A stretch of DNA of 64,000 nt from Anniella stebbinsi. Lineage: Eukaryota; Chordata; Lepidosauria; Squamata; Anniellidae. Below the pieces are notes generated by a model. It saw only the letters and a program-made list of their open reading frames with translations. It had not been told where the DNA came from and did not search any database. Both the position numbers and the translations under genes were made by a program. Positions within the stretch are counted from its first letter, which is position 1. Every line of letters starts with the position of its first letter. The stretch spans positions 76,829,763 to 76,893,762 of the forward strand of contig JARDYH010000007.1 in assembly GCA_029215795.1 (NCBI GenBank). Direction: 5' to 3'. Positions 35,813 to 47,224 of this stretch are shown here, in pieces.

Positions 35813-38800
35813 CTTTTCACTGAAGCCCTCTTTGCACTTCCTCTCTGTAATGTCTTTTCATCATGTTGATTCAGTAGGGGTTTCTTAGAATGCTTACTCA
35901 ACTTTAAATTTATTGTTAATTTTACTAACAGCAAAAGTTTAAACAAAACCTCTTTAGATGTATAGCCTGCAGATTTGTATGATTCGCATCTGGTATCAGC
36001 ATCTTGTTCTCTTATTTATCTTCATATCATTTATGTTGAGGACACTGTTACCCCTAATTTTACAGCTGGAGAATGGAGGTTAGAGCCACAGTCCTCAACA
36101 TGATTGCGTGAAAGTCAGTTCCATCAACAATGGGATTTTTTTTTTACTTCTCCAGTTGCTGCATTCAGACACAACGATAAGGCAGGGTTCTGGAGAATCC
36201 AGGCTTATTATTTACAAGCAGAATGCTTGTCCATGGTGTCTGATCGCTCCCACTGCAAGTGAGAGCAGCTAAACAAACCATGGATCTTCCAACCTTGGTT
36301 TGTTTGCTGTGATTTCCAAACTGAGGACTTTGGCCTGTCTCTTCCCAAACAAGCCAGTTTCATAAACCCACAGCAAACCACAGCTTCTGGCTTTCTTGTC
36401 AGAAAATGTGCTTCTAAAATATGACTTGCTGTTATTTCTCTAGGAAACCACTCCAGCTATGAATATATGGCTGGCAATTAATATTATAAAGCTTGTAGCT
36501 TACTCTCTTTAGTTCAATCATTTTAAAAGCCCTTCTATTCCGTATATTAAATCAGTGATACTCCCTGCCCTCTTCCCTTCTGTTGTATGCAGTGTTTGCC
36601 CTACGTAAAGTAGACCCATTGAAAAGAATGAGAATTATGTTAGATTCACACTGGATACAAACTTCAGTTTCCAAACATCTTTCCCAGAGGCCGAAATTGT
36701 ATTCTAAAAGCGGCATGTATATGGTGCAAAAATGCAGCAAGCTTATGGGCTATATTTGAGCACCTATAAAATTCCTGCAACCCAGTTTAACAGGTGAGAA
36801 TTAGAGATGCAGCAAGTTCTACATGACACACCAGATTGGATGATACTGAATACTTCCTCTTTCACTGACATGTGTCTCTTTAACATACTTATAGGTGAAA
36901 CCTATAAGTAGGACTGGGTGTACTGTACATCTTTTTTTTAAAAAAATGTTTAAAATTCCACACCAAGAAAAGCTGGATGTTTGTGGCTCTAATCACTTAT
37001 TTGACTCTTCTTATTTAGCATGATTCCACATTTTAAAAATATAATTTCACATAGTTCTAGTTTTGTTAACCTCTGCAAAGACTGGAGCCTCAGCATGCGC
37101 TCAGAAATCTACATCAGCCACCCTTCTGGTTTATGAGATTTCAACAGGCGTGCCAGTTTCAAATGTGTCTTACAGTCATACGAGCCAGGAACTTTGTGTG
37201 TGTTTATAAGGGAAAGCTGAGATTATGAAGAATCTGGATTTGTATCTGGTATCGCATTCTATGCACTTGTAGAACTGCAACAGACATATAACCCTGCATG
37301 TAAGGCCTTGTTTTTGACTACAACCCCCCCCATCACTTTCATAAATAGATGTCCAGCTTTTGTACCTTTCCATAAAGTTACCTGTGCCTTAATTTAAGCA
37401 CTATCAGCCCAGAATAATGAACATTTAAGAACAAGCCACTTGATCCTGATCTGAGCACTTGCTTAATAAATACCCAAGAACACACTTCCCCAAGTTTTTT
37501 GCTCTCTGTCTTTCACATTACTAAAATAAGTTGACCTAACTGCTCCCAGGAACATTAAGCATCTTGTGTAGGGTTGCAACGTGCGTTAAAACCTTCACCT
37601 ACACTCAGGGTATCTAGGAACCTACATGGTGCTCAATGCTGAAAAGTGGAGTATATGCTCTCAAAGGCAGAATCCTAAGTATCTGAGCCTTCATTAAAAA
37701 AAAAAAAGTTGCTAGTCCCTGTTCTTCCTATGCTGCATGCCCCTAACGGTTGTTTCCTACTTGGTGAGCAAAATGCGTGGCTGGGTGAAAACTACAATAC
37801 CTTGTCTTACATGGAGATGCCTCTCCGAAGTCTATGAATCCATTGTGTATACCCTGCCTCTTGCTTTGAGTAATAGTTCTCTGCTCTTCTCAGGGCTGAA
37901 CAAAAGCCATTTTGAGGTTGTCTTCAACCCCATACAGCCCCTTCATTCTTCCATGGCTTGGAATGACTGCCTGCAATGACTCTACAGGCTGGGAACAGGA
38001 AGCAAAGTTTCCTCTCATACTCAGACTAGCAAACAAGCCTGGCCTGTCACCTTTTATAGGAGTCAGGCCTTATCACATGACCCACTCTGGCCTATCCCTG
38101 GTCTGGTTGGTTACATTGCAGTTGCCTTCTTTGACCAGATCTTGGTGGTGGTGTAGAGACTCAATACTCCTGGTATTCCCTTTAGCTCCGTGTTCAGGCC
38201 TTGTTACATGTGGCAAACAAGTTAGGGAAATTGGTCCCGACCCATGCAAGTCACTTATTTAGGTCCAATAAACCAAGGCTAAGGGACATGTGGTGTTGTA
38301 TCCCATTTCCCAGCAGCCCCAGCTGGCATGGCCAATGGTTAGGAACAATGGGAGTTGGGAATCCAATGACATTTATAGGGCTGCAGTCTCTCCACCCCAC
38401 CCCCCCATAAAGTGGATTTTCTCAAAGGCTGGATTGAAAGTTTTCAAATGGAAACCTTTAGCCTAAATTTGGGGGCATAATGAAAGCGTGGGTGTAATTG
38501 CTTCCACTCTTTCCTATTTCGATGGGTGGGAGAAAATGTAGAGGGCGCTCGCGAAGAACACATTGTTGGTGTTTCCCCCTGGCTCTTCTGTATTCCCAGG
38601 TGCCAATTTGAAATGCCCATCATGCCCCTAAATGTTGCTAGATTGACGTAACGTCATTCAGGGGAGGTTATGGGGATTTCAAAATGGCAGCCGGCAGGAC
38701 AGAGTAGCTGGAAGGTGTGCTCATGAGTTTTACACCCCTCAGTCATCCCTCCCATGCCCACCCCCACTCTTGTCACCCCCACATTGGAAATAACGTAAAT

Positions 38801-38864
38801 GGTCTCCCCCTCCAAAAATGGCTGTATGGATTGAAAGAAGCCTGTAAAGTGGTTGTGTAGATTA

Positions 38865-39176
38865 GGGTGACCAGATAAAATCCAGGTCAGGGCTTATGTA
38901 ACTTTAACAGTTGTAGAGAAAAGGGAATTTCAGCCAGTGTCATTTGTATGCAATTAGTTCCTGGTGAAATTCCCTCTTCATCACAACAGTTAAAGGTGCA
39001 TGCACTATACTAGAGTGACCATATACAAAAGAAGGCAGGGCCCCTGCAACTTTTAACTGTTGTGATGAAGAGGGAATTTCATCAGGAACTAATTGCATAC
39101 AAATGACACTGGCTGAAATTCCCTTTTCTCTACAACTGTTAAAGTTACATGAGCCCTGACCTGGATTTTATCTGGT
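38865..39176. mobile_element. Fold-back element, GGGTGACCAGATAAAATCC family (copy 1)
   Basis: Two arms of about 150 bp are inverted copies of one another. The left arm runs from GGGTGACCAGATAAAATCCA through 'gggaatttcagccagtgtca' and 'aattccctcttcatcacaac'. The right arm runs the same order reversed, ending 'ctggattttatctgg'. A short asymmetric middle contains 'agagtgaccatatac'. The right terminus has lost the last bases seen in copy 2. There is no ORF. Confidence 0.75.
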
Positions 39177-41088
39177 GTAGTGTAGCTATCCCCTGAATCT
39201 GGCTTGAGCTCTTGTAAACCTGTTAAAACACTGGATGCACTTAAAACCTGATTTAACTATGCAAATATATGCAAAAAGCCATTTCTACTTCCTAAGCGAT
39301 GCTGCAAAGAAGAATATTTAGATGGGGGGAGGGACGCTGAAAGGAACTATAGCTAACTTTTTAACCCTGCTCCTCTATCTTGGGGACACGATATAATGCC
39401 TCAACAGTTGTTTTTATCACTTGATATTAATTCTTTCCTAAATCACCCCAGGTGTAAATAACTCAAAAGAAATGCACGTTTTATTTTCTCTTGTAAAGAA
39501 AGCTGGCTGTGCCTTATCTAAACCATTGGTAGGGAGTTCTATATGTTATTTGACAATGGAACTGTATTCCTGATCAATGGCGCTCATTTCGAATTAAAAT
39601 CGACACCATCTTTTGCTTTTTGCCAACCCTAATGCTTTATCAGGAAATGGAGGCCAAATGCATTCATTATAAAAAAGGCACACATTGTTTCACCCCTTTC
39701 TTATCAGAATTGTTCAAGAAATGTGTATGTGTTCTGTACACAACCAGTGTAATAAAAATATTTGCTCACTGAGCGTATGTGCTCTGACTTAGAAATGCTT
39801 TCAGAATTTTTAGAATATAGTTGGGTTTGGGCTTTTGTGTGTTTCCCCGTGCTTCTGTTTATTTGTAACATCCTGCTAAATCTCAGCTTTTTTTAAAAAA
39901 GAAAAAAGCAACTTCTAGACTGTGTGTGTGTGTATGAGAGACACTCATGAGGGCTGGGAACTTGTTTCTCTCCCTTTCAAGTAAAAGCTGAGATTTATAT
40001 ATGAAGTGAGGTAAGGTTTTCAGTATTGAGCTCTTGACTCCAGTGCTTAATTTCTAAAATGAAAGCAGGCTGGGCTCAAATCTGCTCCCTAGCTTGTATT
40101 TTGGGAATACATTTAGGGAATCATGCAGAAAATTGCTGAGGATATCCTTAATGGCATGTAAGCAATGCCTAAAAGAAATCTTGTCCAGAATGTGTTTTGG
40201 GGGGGGCATATTGAGCAGGTCTAGGGGAGATGGGAGCAAGGATTTAGTGCCCTGTGTAGTTCTATGACTAGCAGAGGCAGGGCAATTTCTTTGAGATAAG
40301 TCGACGTGTACACTTGCCTTGATCTTCCAGGTGAATCTAGATGAGAGCCAGGGGAATGATTAGGAGTTGCAGTCTAACACATCTGGAGCGCACCAGGTTG
40401 GAGAAGGCTGCTGGGCTGAGTCACTGGGGAGATCCAAGTTCAAAATCCCCACTCAGCCATGAAGCTTATTGAGTGACCTTGAGACAGCCGCTCTCTCTCA
40501 GCCAAACCCACTTCAAAGGGCTGTTGTGAGGATAAGGAGCTAAGGGTGATGTTGAGGCCTACCCCATCCCTGGCTGCCTTTTATTCTCACAACGGACCTG
40601 TGAGGTAAGTTGGACTGTTTTACCCTAACAATAGACCTGTGTCTGGTTCAGCAAGTGTTGTGGTTGGGGGATTGGAACCATAGCTCCCCCATGTCGCTTG
40701 TTCCCATATCTGAGAGCATGTCCACAGAAGCATTTTTGCGGCTCCTGGCTTTAGTGTCAAAATGCAAGTCCAGAAAATCTATCCCCAAAGGTCGGCACTG
40801 CACTTTCACCTCAATTTTCCACCCACTTTCCTAGTTACTTTTCAATATGTACCGTTTACTGCTTATGGACACCATTTTGTAAGCAGCTTTTGCTCTCTCA
40901 AATGGGTACGACATCTGTCAGGCGTGAGGGGAACTCCCATTTCCAGGCTGCGGTAGGACAAGGTGGGGCAATTTCATCCGCTGGTAGTTTTCAAGGTGCA
41001 GGGGATGATTGACTACTAACCCCCGCTTCCCTGCCAGTAAATTGTGTAGTAACAACACAGGGCTCCCTGAAGGAATGCAGCTACTCTA
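39177..41088. other. Intergenic stretch
   Basis: No exon seen. It contains a possible poly(A) site at 39751 and a fragment of the type-2 SINE near 40410-40560. Confidence 0.5.
39751..39756 (+). terminator. Possible poly(A) signal
   Basis: AATAAA preceded by a TGTA element (ctgtacacaacc) and followed within 25 nt by GT-rich text (gagcgtatgtgctctg): a good cleavage-site layout. It is 6.7 kb past the SYPL1 stop, which would need an unusually long 3' UTR, so the link to SYPL1 is weak. Confidence 0.25.
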
Positions 41089-41404
41089 GGGTGACCAGAT
41101 AAAATCCAGGTCAGGGCTCATATAACTTTAACAGTTGTAGAGAAAAGGGAATTTCAGCCAGTGTCATTTGTATGCAATTAGTTCCTGGTGAAATTCCCTC
41201 TTCATCACAACAGTTAAAGTTGCAGGGGCCCTGCCTTCTTTTGTATCTGGTCACTCTAGTATAGTGCCTGCACCTTTAACTGTAGTGATGAAGAGGGAAT
41301 TTCACCAGGAACTAATTGCATACAAATGACACTGGCTGAAATTCCCTTTTCTCTACAACTGTTAAAGTTACATGAGCCCGGACCTGGATTTTATCTGGTC
41401 ACCC
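41089..41404. mobile_element. Fold-back element, GGGTGACCAGATAAAATCC family (copy 2)
   Basis: This is the best preserved copy. It has inverted arms of about 150 bp from GGGTGACCAGATAAAATCCA to its reverse complement ending GGTCACCC, and is flanked by TA on both sides (41087-41088 and 41405-41406). A TA duplication points to the Tc1/mariner superfamily (inference). It is highly similar to copy 1 at 38865-39176. Confidence 0.75.
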
Positions 41405-42060
41405 TAAGCTACTCCATATGTACCAGATCCCTAAAAACAGCTCTGTTGGAACATGCCCTTGGCAAAGAAATGAAAATGCCAACAAACTGTTGGAACTTGC
41501 TCCTTGTGTGGAGAGATCTTTGTCGAAGCCAGCCATGGGCAGGTCCAGAGCCAAAAACTGGGGTCACCTATTCTCGTTTTCTGCCACCCCCTTATCTCTC
41601 CCTCTCTGCTCAGTGGACCACTGAGGGAATCAAAGGTTGCTTTCGCCAGGGGTCTGAACTGATTGTTTGCAGAGGGTGGCCTAGAGCAACATGTTGACTA
41701 CCTGCCTTAAAACTATTGTTGGGGGGGGGGAATAAATTTAGGAAAACATCCGTTTCATCTTTCTGAAACATGAATTTTCAGAGACAGAGTTTAAAACAAC
41801 AGCAGACTATTCAAAAATATTGAAATGCTGAAATACTGAACATTTCAAAATAGCAAACACAAGTATCAGCTTTTTTAAAAAAAATTCATGGGGTGAACAG
41901 CAGCCTGGGAGATGATTTTGACTGGGAAAATTGCATGTTAGGTATATAAAAAAAACCTCTGCAAATCCTGCCCTGCCCTGCAGCAAGGTGAAGCGATGCA
42001 TATGTCTTGCAGCTGCCCAAGAATGTTGGGGCTGGATGTTGAGCAGGGCTGGTGTCAAGG

Positions 42061-42299
42061 TAGAATCATAGAATAGTAGAGTTGGAAGGGGCCTATAAGG
42101 CCATCACGTCCAACCCCCTGCTCAATGCAGGAATCTACCTCAAAGCCTACCTGACAGATGGATGTCCAGCTGCCTCTTGAAGGCCTCTAGTGTGGGAGAG
42201 CCCATGACCTCCCTAGGCCATTGGTTCTGTTGTCGTACCACTCTAACAGTCAGGAAGTTTTTCCTGATGTCCAGCCGGAATCTGGCTTCCTGGAATGGT
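42061..42299 (-). repeat. CR1 LINE 3' end, minus strand
   Basis: The minus strand ends in ...ccaactctactattctatga ttcta, the octamer-repeat 3' end characteristic of CR1. The plus-strand view shows the familiar 'gaatcatagaatagtagagt tggaagg', 'ccaaccccctgctcaatgca' and 'caggaagtttttcctgatgt'. This is a 5'-truncated insertion, as is normal for CR1. Confidence 0.85.
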
Positions 42300-43104
42300 T
42301 GGGCACCTGTTCAGGGTCCAAGCCCTAGCAAAGGGTCCCCTGACAAGAAGCCCCGGATCTGCTCCTCTTCACCTTTGAATCTGCTTCTTCACCCACCTTT
42401 TGCTGTGTCCCAGAAAACAATAGTGGGGAAAACGGAAGAACAAGAGATGCCGTCAGCGCTCTACCGGGCAAGCAAGAACCCACCTGGTAAGATGTATTTG
42501 ACAAGGTGGACTGTGTGTGGCCTGCACGCAACATTACATACAGGCCTGCACATGCCTGTGAGGTATGTCCGTTTCATGCAATCTTGTACGTGCCTGCTCA
42601 GAAGTGAGCCCCAATTCAATTTTTCCCAGGTAAGGATGCATAGCATTGCAGCCTAACTCATTCAGGGCACAATCCTACGCGTGTTTAGGCAGAAAAATGT
42701 CCTACAGTTCCCAGCATGCCCCAGGCAGCCTGGCTGGCTGAAGGGATGCTGGGAGAAGTAGGACTTCTTTCTGTCGAAAGCTCCATCAGATTGTGGCTTA
42801 AAGCACTTCTGTTGCCTGTTCTGCGACTATTTGCAGATGCCCCTCTGGAATGTGCAATTTGTTTGTGTAAGGCGTTTCTGCTATCAAAGTAAAGCCTGGA
42901 AGGAAGGAAGATACTTGGCCAACTAGTCTTTCCTGTTGCAATGTGGGGAAAAGATTTGCTCTGTGTGTGTAGGAAAGAAAGAAAGCTGGAACCTAGAACC
43001 TGGCAGCACCAGGAGATATTTACAAATTAATCTCATCTGTGTACCTGCCTGCTACAGGAGATTCTGCTACAGGACGTTTGCTATTTGGAGTTAAAATTGA
43101 ATAA

Positions 43105-43620
43105 TTTTAACTTGGAGAAAAGGAAGCTAAGGAGAGACCTGACAGAGGTGTACAGAATTATGCGTGGTGTGGAGAATGTGGATAGGGAGACATCTTTCCC
43201 CATAATACTAGAACCAGAGTCATCCCATGAAGCTGATGGGTGGGAAATTCCAGACAGATAAAAGGAAAGACTTCTTCACACAGCACATACTTAGATTATG
43301 GAATCTGCTATCACAAGATGTAGCGATGGCCACCAATTTGGATGTCTTTAAAAAGGGGTTGGATAAATTCCTGGAGGAGAAGGCTATCAATGGCTACCAG
43401 TCCTGATGGTTAGGTGCTATCTCCAGCAGCAGAGGCTGTAAGCCTGTGTACACCAGTTGCTGGGAAACATGGGTGGGAAGGTGCTGTGCTGTTGCACCAT
43501 GTCCTGTTTGAGGGTCCCTGGTCAACAGCTGATTGGCCACTGTGGGAACAGAGTGCTGGTCTAGGTGTAACCTTGGTCTGCTCCAGCATGGCTCTTCTTA
43601 TGTTCTTATGCTCTTTCTTA
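43105..43620 (+). repeat. Non-LTR retrotransposon 3' end (C-terminal ORF2 relic)
   Basis: Same element as 31005-31560 and 60300-60830. It shows 'cttggagaaaaggaagctaa', 'ggtgtacagaattatgcgtg', 'tggataaattcctggaggag' and ends with 'tgctccagcatggctcttct tatgttcttatg'. Frames are interrupted. Confidence 0.75.
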
Positions 43621-43720
43621 ATGGTCATTGTATCCAAGGAACAGCACTTGGATGCATCCACAAGGGATTGCTAGAAGGAGACACCCAAGGCAGTTCTACC
43701 AAAAGAGGGCTCTACCTGCC

Positions 43721-43890
43721 CTCTTTTGTATCTGGTCACTCTAGGCAGAGCTCCTGCAGCTTTAACGGTTGTGATGAAGAGGGAATTTCACCAGGTACTG
43801 CATGCACAACAATGACACCTGCTGAAATTCCCTTTTCTATACAACTGCTAAAGATACAGGAGCCCTGTCCTCCTTTTCATATGGTCACCA
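43721..43890. mobile_element. Fold-back element, TGACCA family (partial, copy 3)
   Basis: The left arm 'gtatctggtcactctaggca' and the right end 'tttcatatggtcaccatata' flank the shared 'gaagagggaatttcaccagg' and 'gaaattcccttttctataca' blocks, but the outer left arm is missing. The segment follows directly on other repeats. Confidence 0.55.
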
Positions 43891-44317
43891 TATAGGAGAG
43901 GCAGTTCAGCCTTTTAGAATGGGGGGAAATTGCACACAAGCCAGGGAACCACCACAGATTTATGGCTGAGAAGGGGCCATGGCCAACTGAAAAACACCAA
44001 AGGGACAGAATGGGACCTTTTGGGCTGTATTTTGCTGCTGGGCCTGAGCTTCTGTATCCCCGCTTTAAATGTTTGCTTTGGTATCATTGTACTGGAGACA
44101 GAGGGGCAAAGCTTCAAAGAAAAGTATCTTTAGCTTTGCCATTCTTCTGTGCTACAAAAAGAGGAAGCAAATCATCCTACTGATCTACACACCACCAGCT
44201 GCAATACATCCATATATGTGTTTCATGGAATGGGAAACTGAGACGTAACCCAAATTTAGTAATCATTTCTTATTTGCTGGGACGTCAACATGGGTAAGAT
44301 GAGCTCTGTCCTCGGGG

Positions 44318-44471
44318 TCAGTTCCTCCACATGACTTTCCGGATCCAAGGCACAAAATTGCAGACTCTTGGTCTCAACCCCAGGCCGGTTGGCCTGAGCA
44401 CATTTCTTCATGCCCCAGGAGACAATCCCCTCCAACTGTCGATTGCAAACCGGAGGTCCTCCAGAGTCACC
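44318..44471 (-). pseudogene. Protease pseudogene exon 5 (catalytic Ser, frameshifted)
   Basis: Acceptor TTTTCTACAG. The exon opens G-D-S-G-G-P with the catalytic Ser, then V-S-W-G (substrate-binding strand) and P-G-V. After 35 codons one extra base (near 44366) shifts the frame. In the following frame the remaining 15 codons look like a normal S1 C-terminus (a P-W-I-containing helix) and end at a TGA at 44318-44320. Without the extra base the exon would be 153 nt, the usual kallikrein length. The unshifted frame runs on with no family resemblance. Confidence 0.8.
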
Positions 44472-44793
44472 CTGTAGAAAACAGCACAGCTCCTAACCTT
44501 GCATTATGTCCACCTGACCTCTTGGGGGCAATATTGTGACAGCCCACGCACTGTGTGGCAACAGCTCTACCAACTTCAGGCATGGTCAACCATATGCATT
44601 TGATGGATACAATATTTGTTTTTCTCATTATATTTATATCATGGACAGAAAAAAGCATGAAAAGGGGGGGAGGGGGGAGTGAGAAGATACAGAAGAAAGG
44701 CCCAGAGCAGGGTTGATCCAAGTCATTTAACTGCCTGAGGAATGTGGTTTCTCAAGAAGCCACTTTAGTAGCAAAGTGATGCCTCTCTCATAC

Positions 44794-44930
44794 CTGGCAG
44801 GAGTCCACTCCACCTTCTGGTACGCCAGCGCACACCATGCTGTCTGTGATGTGCTGCGGATAAGAGGCTGCACACCTCCCTGGTGTGATAATCCTGACAT
44901 TCCCACACTGCAGGACGCTTGGGAAAGTTG
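44794..44930 (-). pseudogene. Protease pseudogene exon 4 (intact)
   Basis: 137 nt, the usual length for this exon in kallikreins. Acceptor TTCTTTACAG, donor GTATGA. It is open throughout and encodes L-Q-C-G-N-V, the conserved 'I-T-D-S-M-V-C-A-G' segment and V-D-S-C-Q, with Asp189 six residues before the catalytic Ser of exon 5. Confidence 0.85.
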
Positions 44931-45016
44931 CTGTAAAGAAAAATATGACCCCCTTTCCCTGCTGAATGGCTACTCAAAGGGCAAAACTCACAATGCATCT
45001 AATATAGTGATGTCTA

Positions 45017-45466
45017 GGGTGACCATATGGAAAGGAGGACAGGGCTCCTGTATCTTTAACAGTTGTATTGAACACAGGGAATTTCAGAAGGTGTCATTTG
45101 TATGCATGCAGCACCTGGTGAAATCCCCTCTTCATCACAACAGTTAAAGCTGCAGGAGTCCTGCCCTCTTGACCAGATACAAAAGAGTCCAGGGCTCCTG
45201 CAGCTTTCACTGTTGTGGTGAAGAGGGAATTTCACCAGGGGCGGATCTACACTGCTACTTTAAAGCGCTTTATAACAGTAGGGACAACTGTTTTGGAGTG
45301 TGTCCTGGGCCCCAACAGTTGTCAATACTGTTATAAACCGCTTTAAAGCAGCAGTGTAGATCCTGCCCACGTGCTGCCTGCATACAAATGACACCTGCTG
45401 AAATTCCCTTTTCAATACAACTTTTAAAGATACAGGAGCCCAGTCCTCCTTTCCATATGGTCACCT
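45017..45466. mobile_element. Fold-back element, TGACCA family (copy 4), interrupted by a nested element
   Basis: Outer arms GGGTGACCATATGGAAAGGA and its inverted copy ending 'tttccatatggtcacct', with TA on both sides (45015-45016 and 45467-45468). A second fold-back element (45240-45367) is inserted in the middle. It lies in intron 3 of the protease pseudogene. Confidence 0.7.
45240..45367. mobile_element. Nested fold-back element with GGCGGATCTACACTGCT ends
   Basis: A 128-bp palindrome: GGATCTACACTGCTACTTTA at the left and its inverted match 'taaagcagcagtgtagatcc' at the right, with paired inner blocks 'ataacagt...actgttat' and 'caactgttt...caacagttg'. It sits inside the element at 45017-45466, so it arrived later. 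A diverged partner is near 61889-61990. Confidence 0.7.
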
Positions 45467-45483
45467 TAGCTGACAATTAATTA

Positions 45484-45516
<33 letters not shown>
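45484..45516. repeat. (ATT)n microsatellite
   Basis: About 11 ATT units next to the fold-back element, in intron 3 of the protease pseudogene. An (AAT)n run at 47532-47561 lies in intron 2. Confidence 0.9.
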
Positions 45517-45518
<2 letters not shown>

Positions 45519-45650
45519 TTTTCACCCCAAAAATGGCACCCAAGGCAGCTAGCAATAAAATACAAATACAAAAACCATAACATGAAAACATCGTTAAAAA
45601 CACACAATTGAAAACAGGTGAGCAAAAGAGAATAGGAGAGAGCTTCGTAC

Positions 45651-45904
45651 CTTGGGGAGTGGTGATGTTGCCCCATCCGGAAACAATGCATGCTGTACCA
45701 GGGGCAGAGCAGCCTGAAGGGAACCTCAGAGGCTGTATAGCCTGGCTGACTGCAACCAGGTTCTGAAGTTTCAGCAACATGATATCATTATTGAAGGTGC
45801 GGGCGTCATATTGAGGATGGCGGATGTACTGGGCCACCCCCTGCACCTGTTCCCCTTCCTCCCAGGTATTAAAGCTGTGTTTCCCCAGGCACACAATGAT
45901 GTTG
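45651..45904 (-). pseudogene. Protease pseudogene exon 3 (catalytic Asp, intact)
   Basis: 254 nt: one base, 84 open codons, one base. Acceptor 'tactctggcctaccag', donor GTACGA. It encodes V-C-L-G-K-H-S, a family-typical R-H-P-Q-Y-D, then N-N-D-I-M-L-L-K-L with the catalytic Asp, and C-I-V-S-G-W-G-N. Both flanking phases match exons 2 and 4. No lesion was seen in it. Confidence 0.88.
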
Positions 45905-46312
45905 CTGGTAGGCCAGAGTAGAATGGGAAAGTGGGTTGATACAGCGAGCATCACTGAACACATTATCCCCAGCTCACTCACCACCAAGGCAAGTCACCGA
46001 TCAATACATTTATTATTGCTTTTCTGCTTGTAGAATGCTCAGCGCAGCTTTACAATTAGGGATGTGCACTGGATCGGACCCGATCCACGATCCGAGTCCG
46101 GTCCAGTGGGAAATCGGATAAATTATCCGATTTCCGATCCCGCAGCTGGATCGGCCGATCCAATCCGAACCGGTCCGAAAAGGCTCCGAACCGGTTCGGA
46201 GGATTGGCGGATCGGCGGGCGCCCACTGGCGCCCACCGCCGCTTCCATTGGCGGGCGCCAGCGGGCGCCTGCCGATGAAAGTGGACAGCGGGGGGGAGGG
46301 AGGAGGGGGGCG

Positions 46313-46978
46313 CTTACCTTCTCGGCCCGTCCGCTCCCGTCCGGCACTAGCAGCTACTCCCAGCGGGCTCCGCGGCCTGCTCTAGGGTGGCGCGCCGGGT
46401 GATGTCATCACCCGGCGCGCTACTCTAGAGCAGGCCGCGGAGCCTGCTGGTGGTAGCCGCCGGCCCCGGACGGGAGCGGACGGGCCGAGAAGGTAAGGAG
46501 GGGGTGCGTGGAGGGGAGGAGGGGGCGCGCGGAGGGGGGAGGGGGGCCCTTACCTTCCCGGCCCGGCGGCTCCCGTCCGGCGCCGGCGCCTACTACTCCC
46601 AGCAGGCTCCGCGGCCTGCTCTAGGGTGGCGCGCCGGGTGATGTCATCGCCCGGCGCGCTACTCTAGAGCAGGCCGCGGAGCCTGCTGGAAGTAGTAGGC
46701 GCCGGCGCCGGACGGGAGCCGCCGGGCCGGGAAGGTAAGGAGGGGGTGCGTGGAAGGGAGGAGGGGGCGCGCGGAGGGGGGAGGGGGGCCCTTACCTTCC
46801 CGGCCCGGCGGCTCCCGTCCGGCGCCGGCGCCTACTACTACCAGCAGGCTCCGCGGCCTGCTCTAGGGTGGCGCGCCGGGTGATGTCATCACCCGGCGCG
46901 CTACTCGAGAGTAGGCCGCGGAGCCCGCTGGTAGTAGCCGCCGGCGCCGGACGGGAGCGGATGGGCCGAGAAGGTAAG
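46313..46978. repeat. Three tandem palindromes of 185, 191 and 188 bp
   Basis: Each unit is a near-perfect inverted repeat centred on TGATGTCATCA or TGATGTCATCG (centres at 46405, 46644 and 46886). Each is bounded by CTTACCTT on the left and AAGGTAAG on the right. The first two are mirror-symmetric to the base, end to end; the third has a 3-bp offset. Units are separated by near-identical 51-bp purine-rich spacers, giving periods of 236 and 242 bp. The core arms contain 'gcgcgccgggtgatg' and 'ccgcggcctgctctag'. Confidence 0.9.
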
Positions 46979-47194
46979 CAGTGGCGGGGAAGGGGGCTTA
47001 CCCCCCCCCCCCCCCGGAGCCGTCCGCTTCTATCCGCTGGCACCCGCGGGCGCCAGCGGATGGAAGCGGGCGGCCCCAGGGGGGGTAGGGAGCGCGGGGG
47101 AGGGGGCTTACCTGCCGGGGCCGTCCACAGCGGACGGCCCCGGGGGGGGGAGGGAGTTAGGCCCCCCCTCACCCACCCGCCGCCATTTTTTTCT

Positions 47195-47224
47195 CATAGA
47201 CTTGCATTGCAATGCAAGTCTATG
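47195..47224. repeat. Perfect 30-bp palindrome in the hAT element
   Basis: CATAGACTTGCATTG followed directly by its reverse complement. Pairing continues outward with a few mismatches through 'gccatttttttctc' and 'ggggaaaaaaatggc', to about 47178-47243. Confidence 0.9.

Larger units (their letters stand above)
33036..38864 (+). other. SYPL1 3' UTR (extent unknown), then intergenic
   Basis: The 3' UTR begins at 33036; its end is not certain. The nearest AATAAA-containing text is near 34898 (tttaaataaaattt) and 35611 (cagaataaaacatg). A better-supported poly(A) context is much further away at 39751. Repeats: a short SINE-like piece at 33432-33520, and (GT)n at 34094-34138 with more GT-rich text to 34310. 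(CT)n follows at 35756-35812. No further gene is recognised. Confidence 0.5.

Noticed and set aside
39751..39756. Taking the strong poly(A) context as the certain end of SYPL1
   Set aside because: It would imply a 6.7-kb 3' UTR; kept only as a low-confidence feature.
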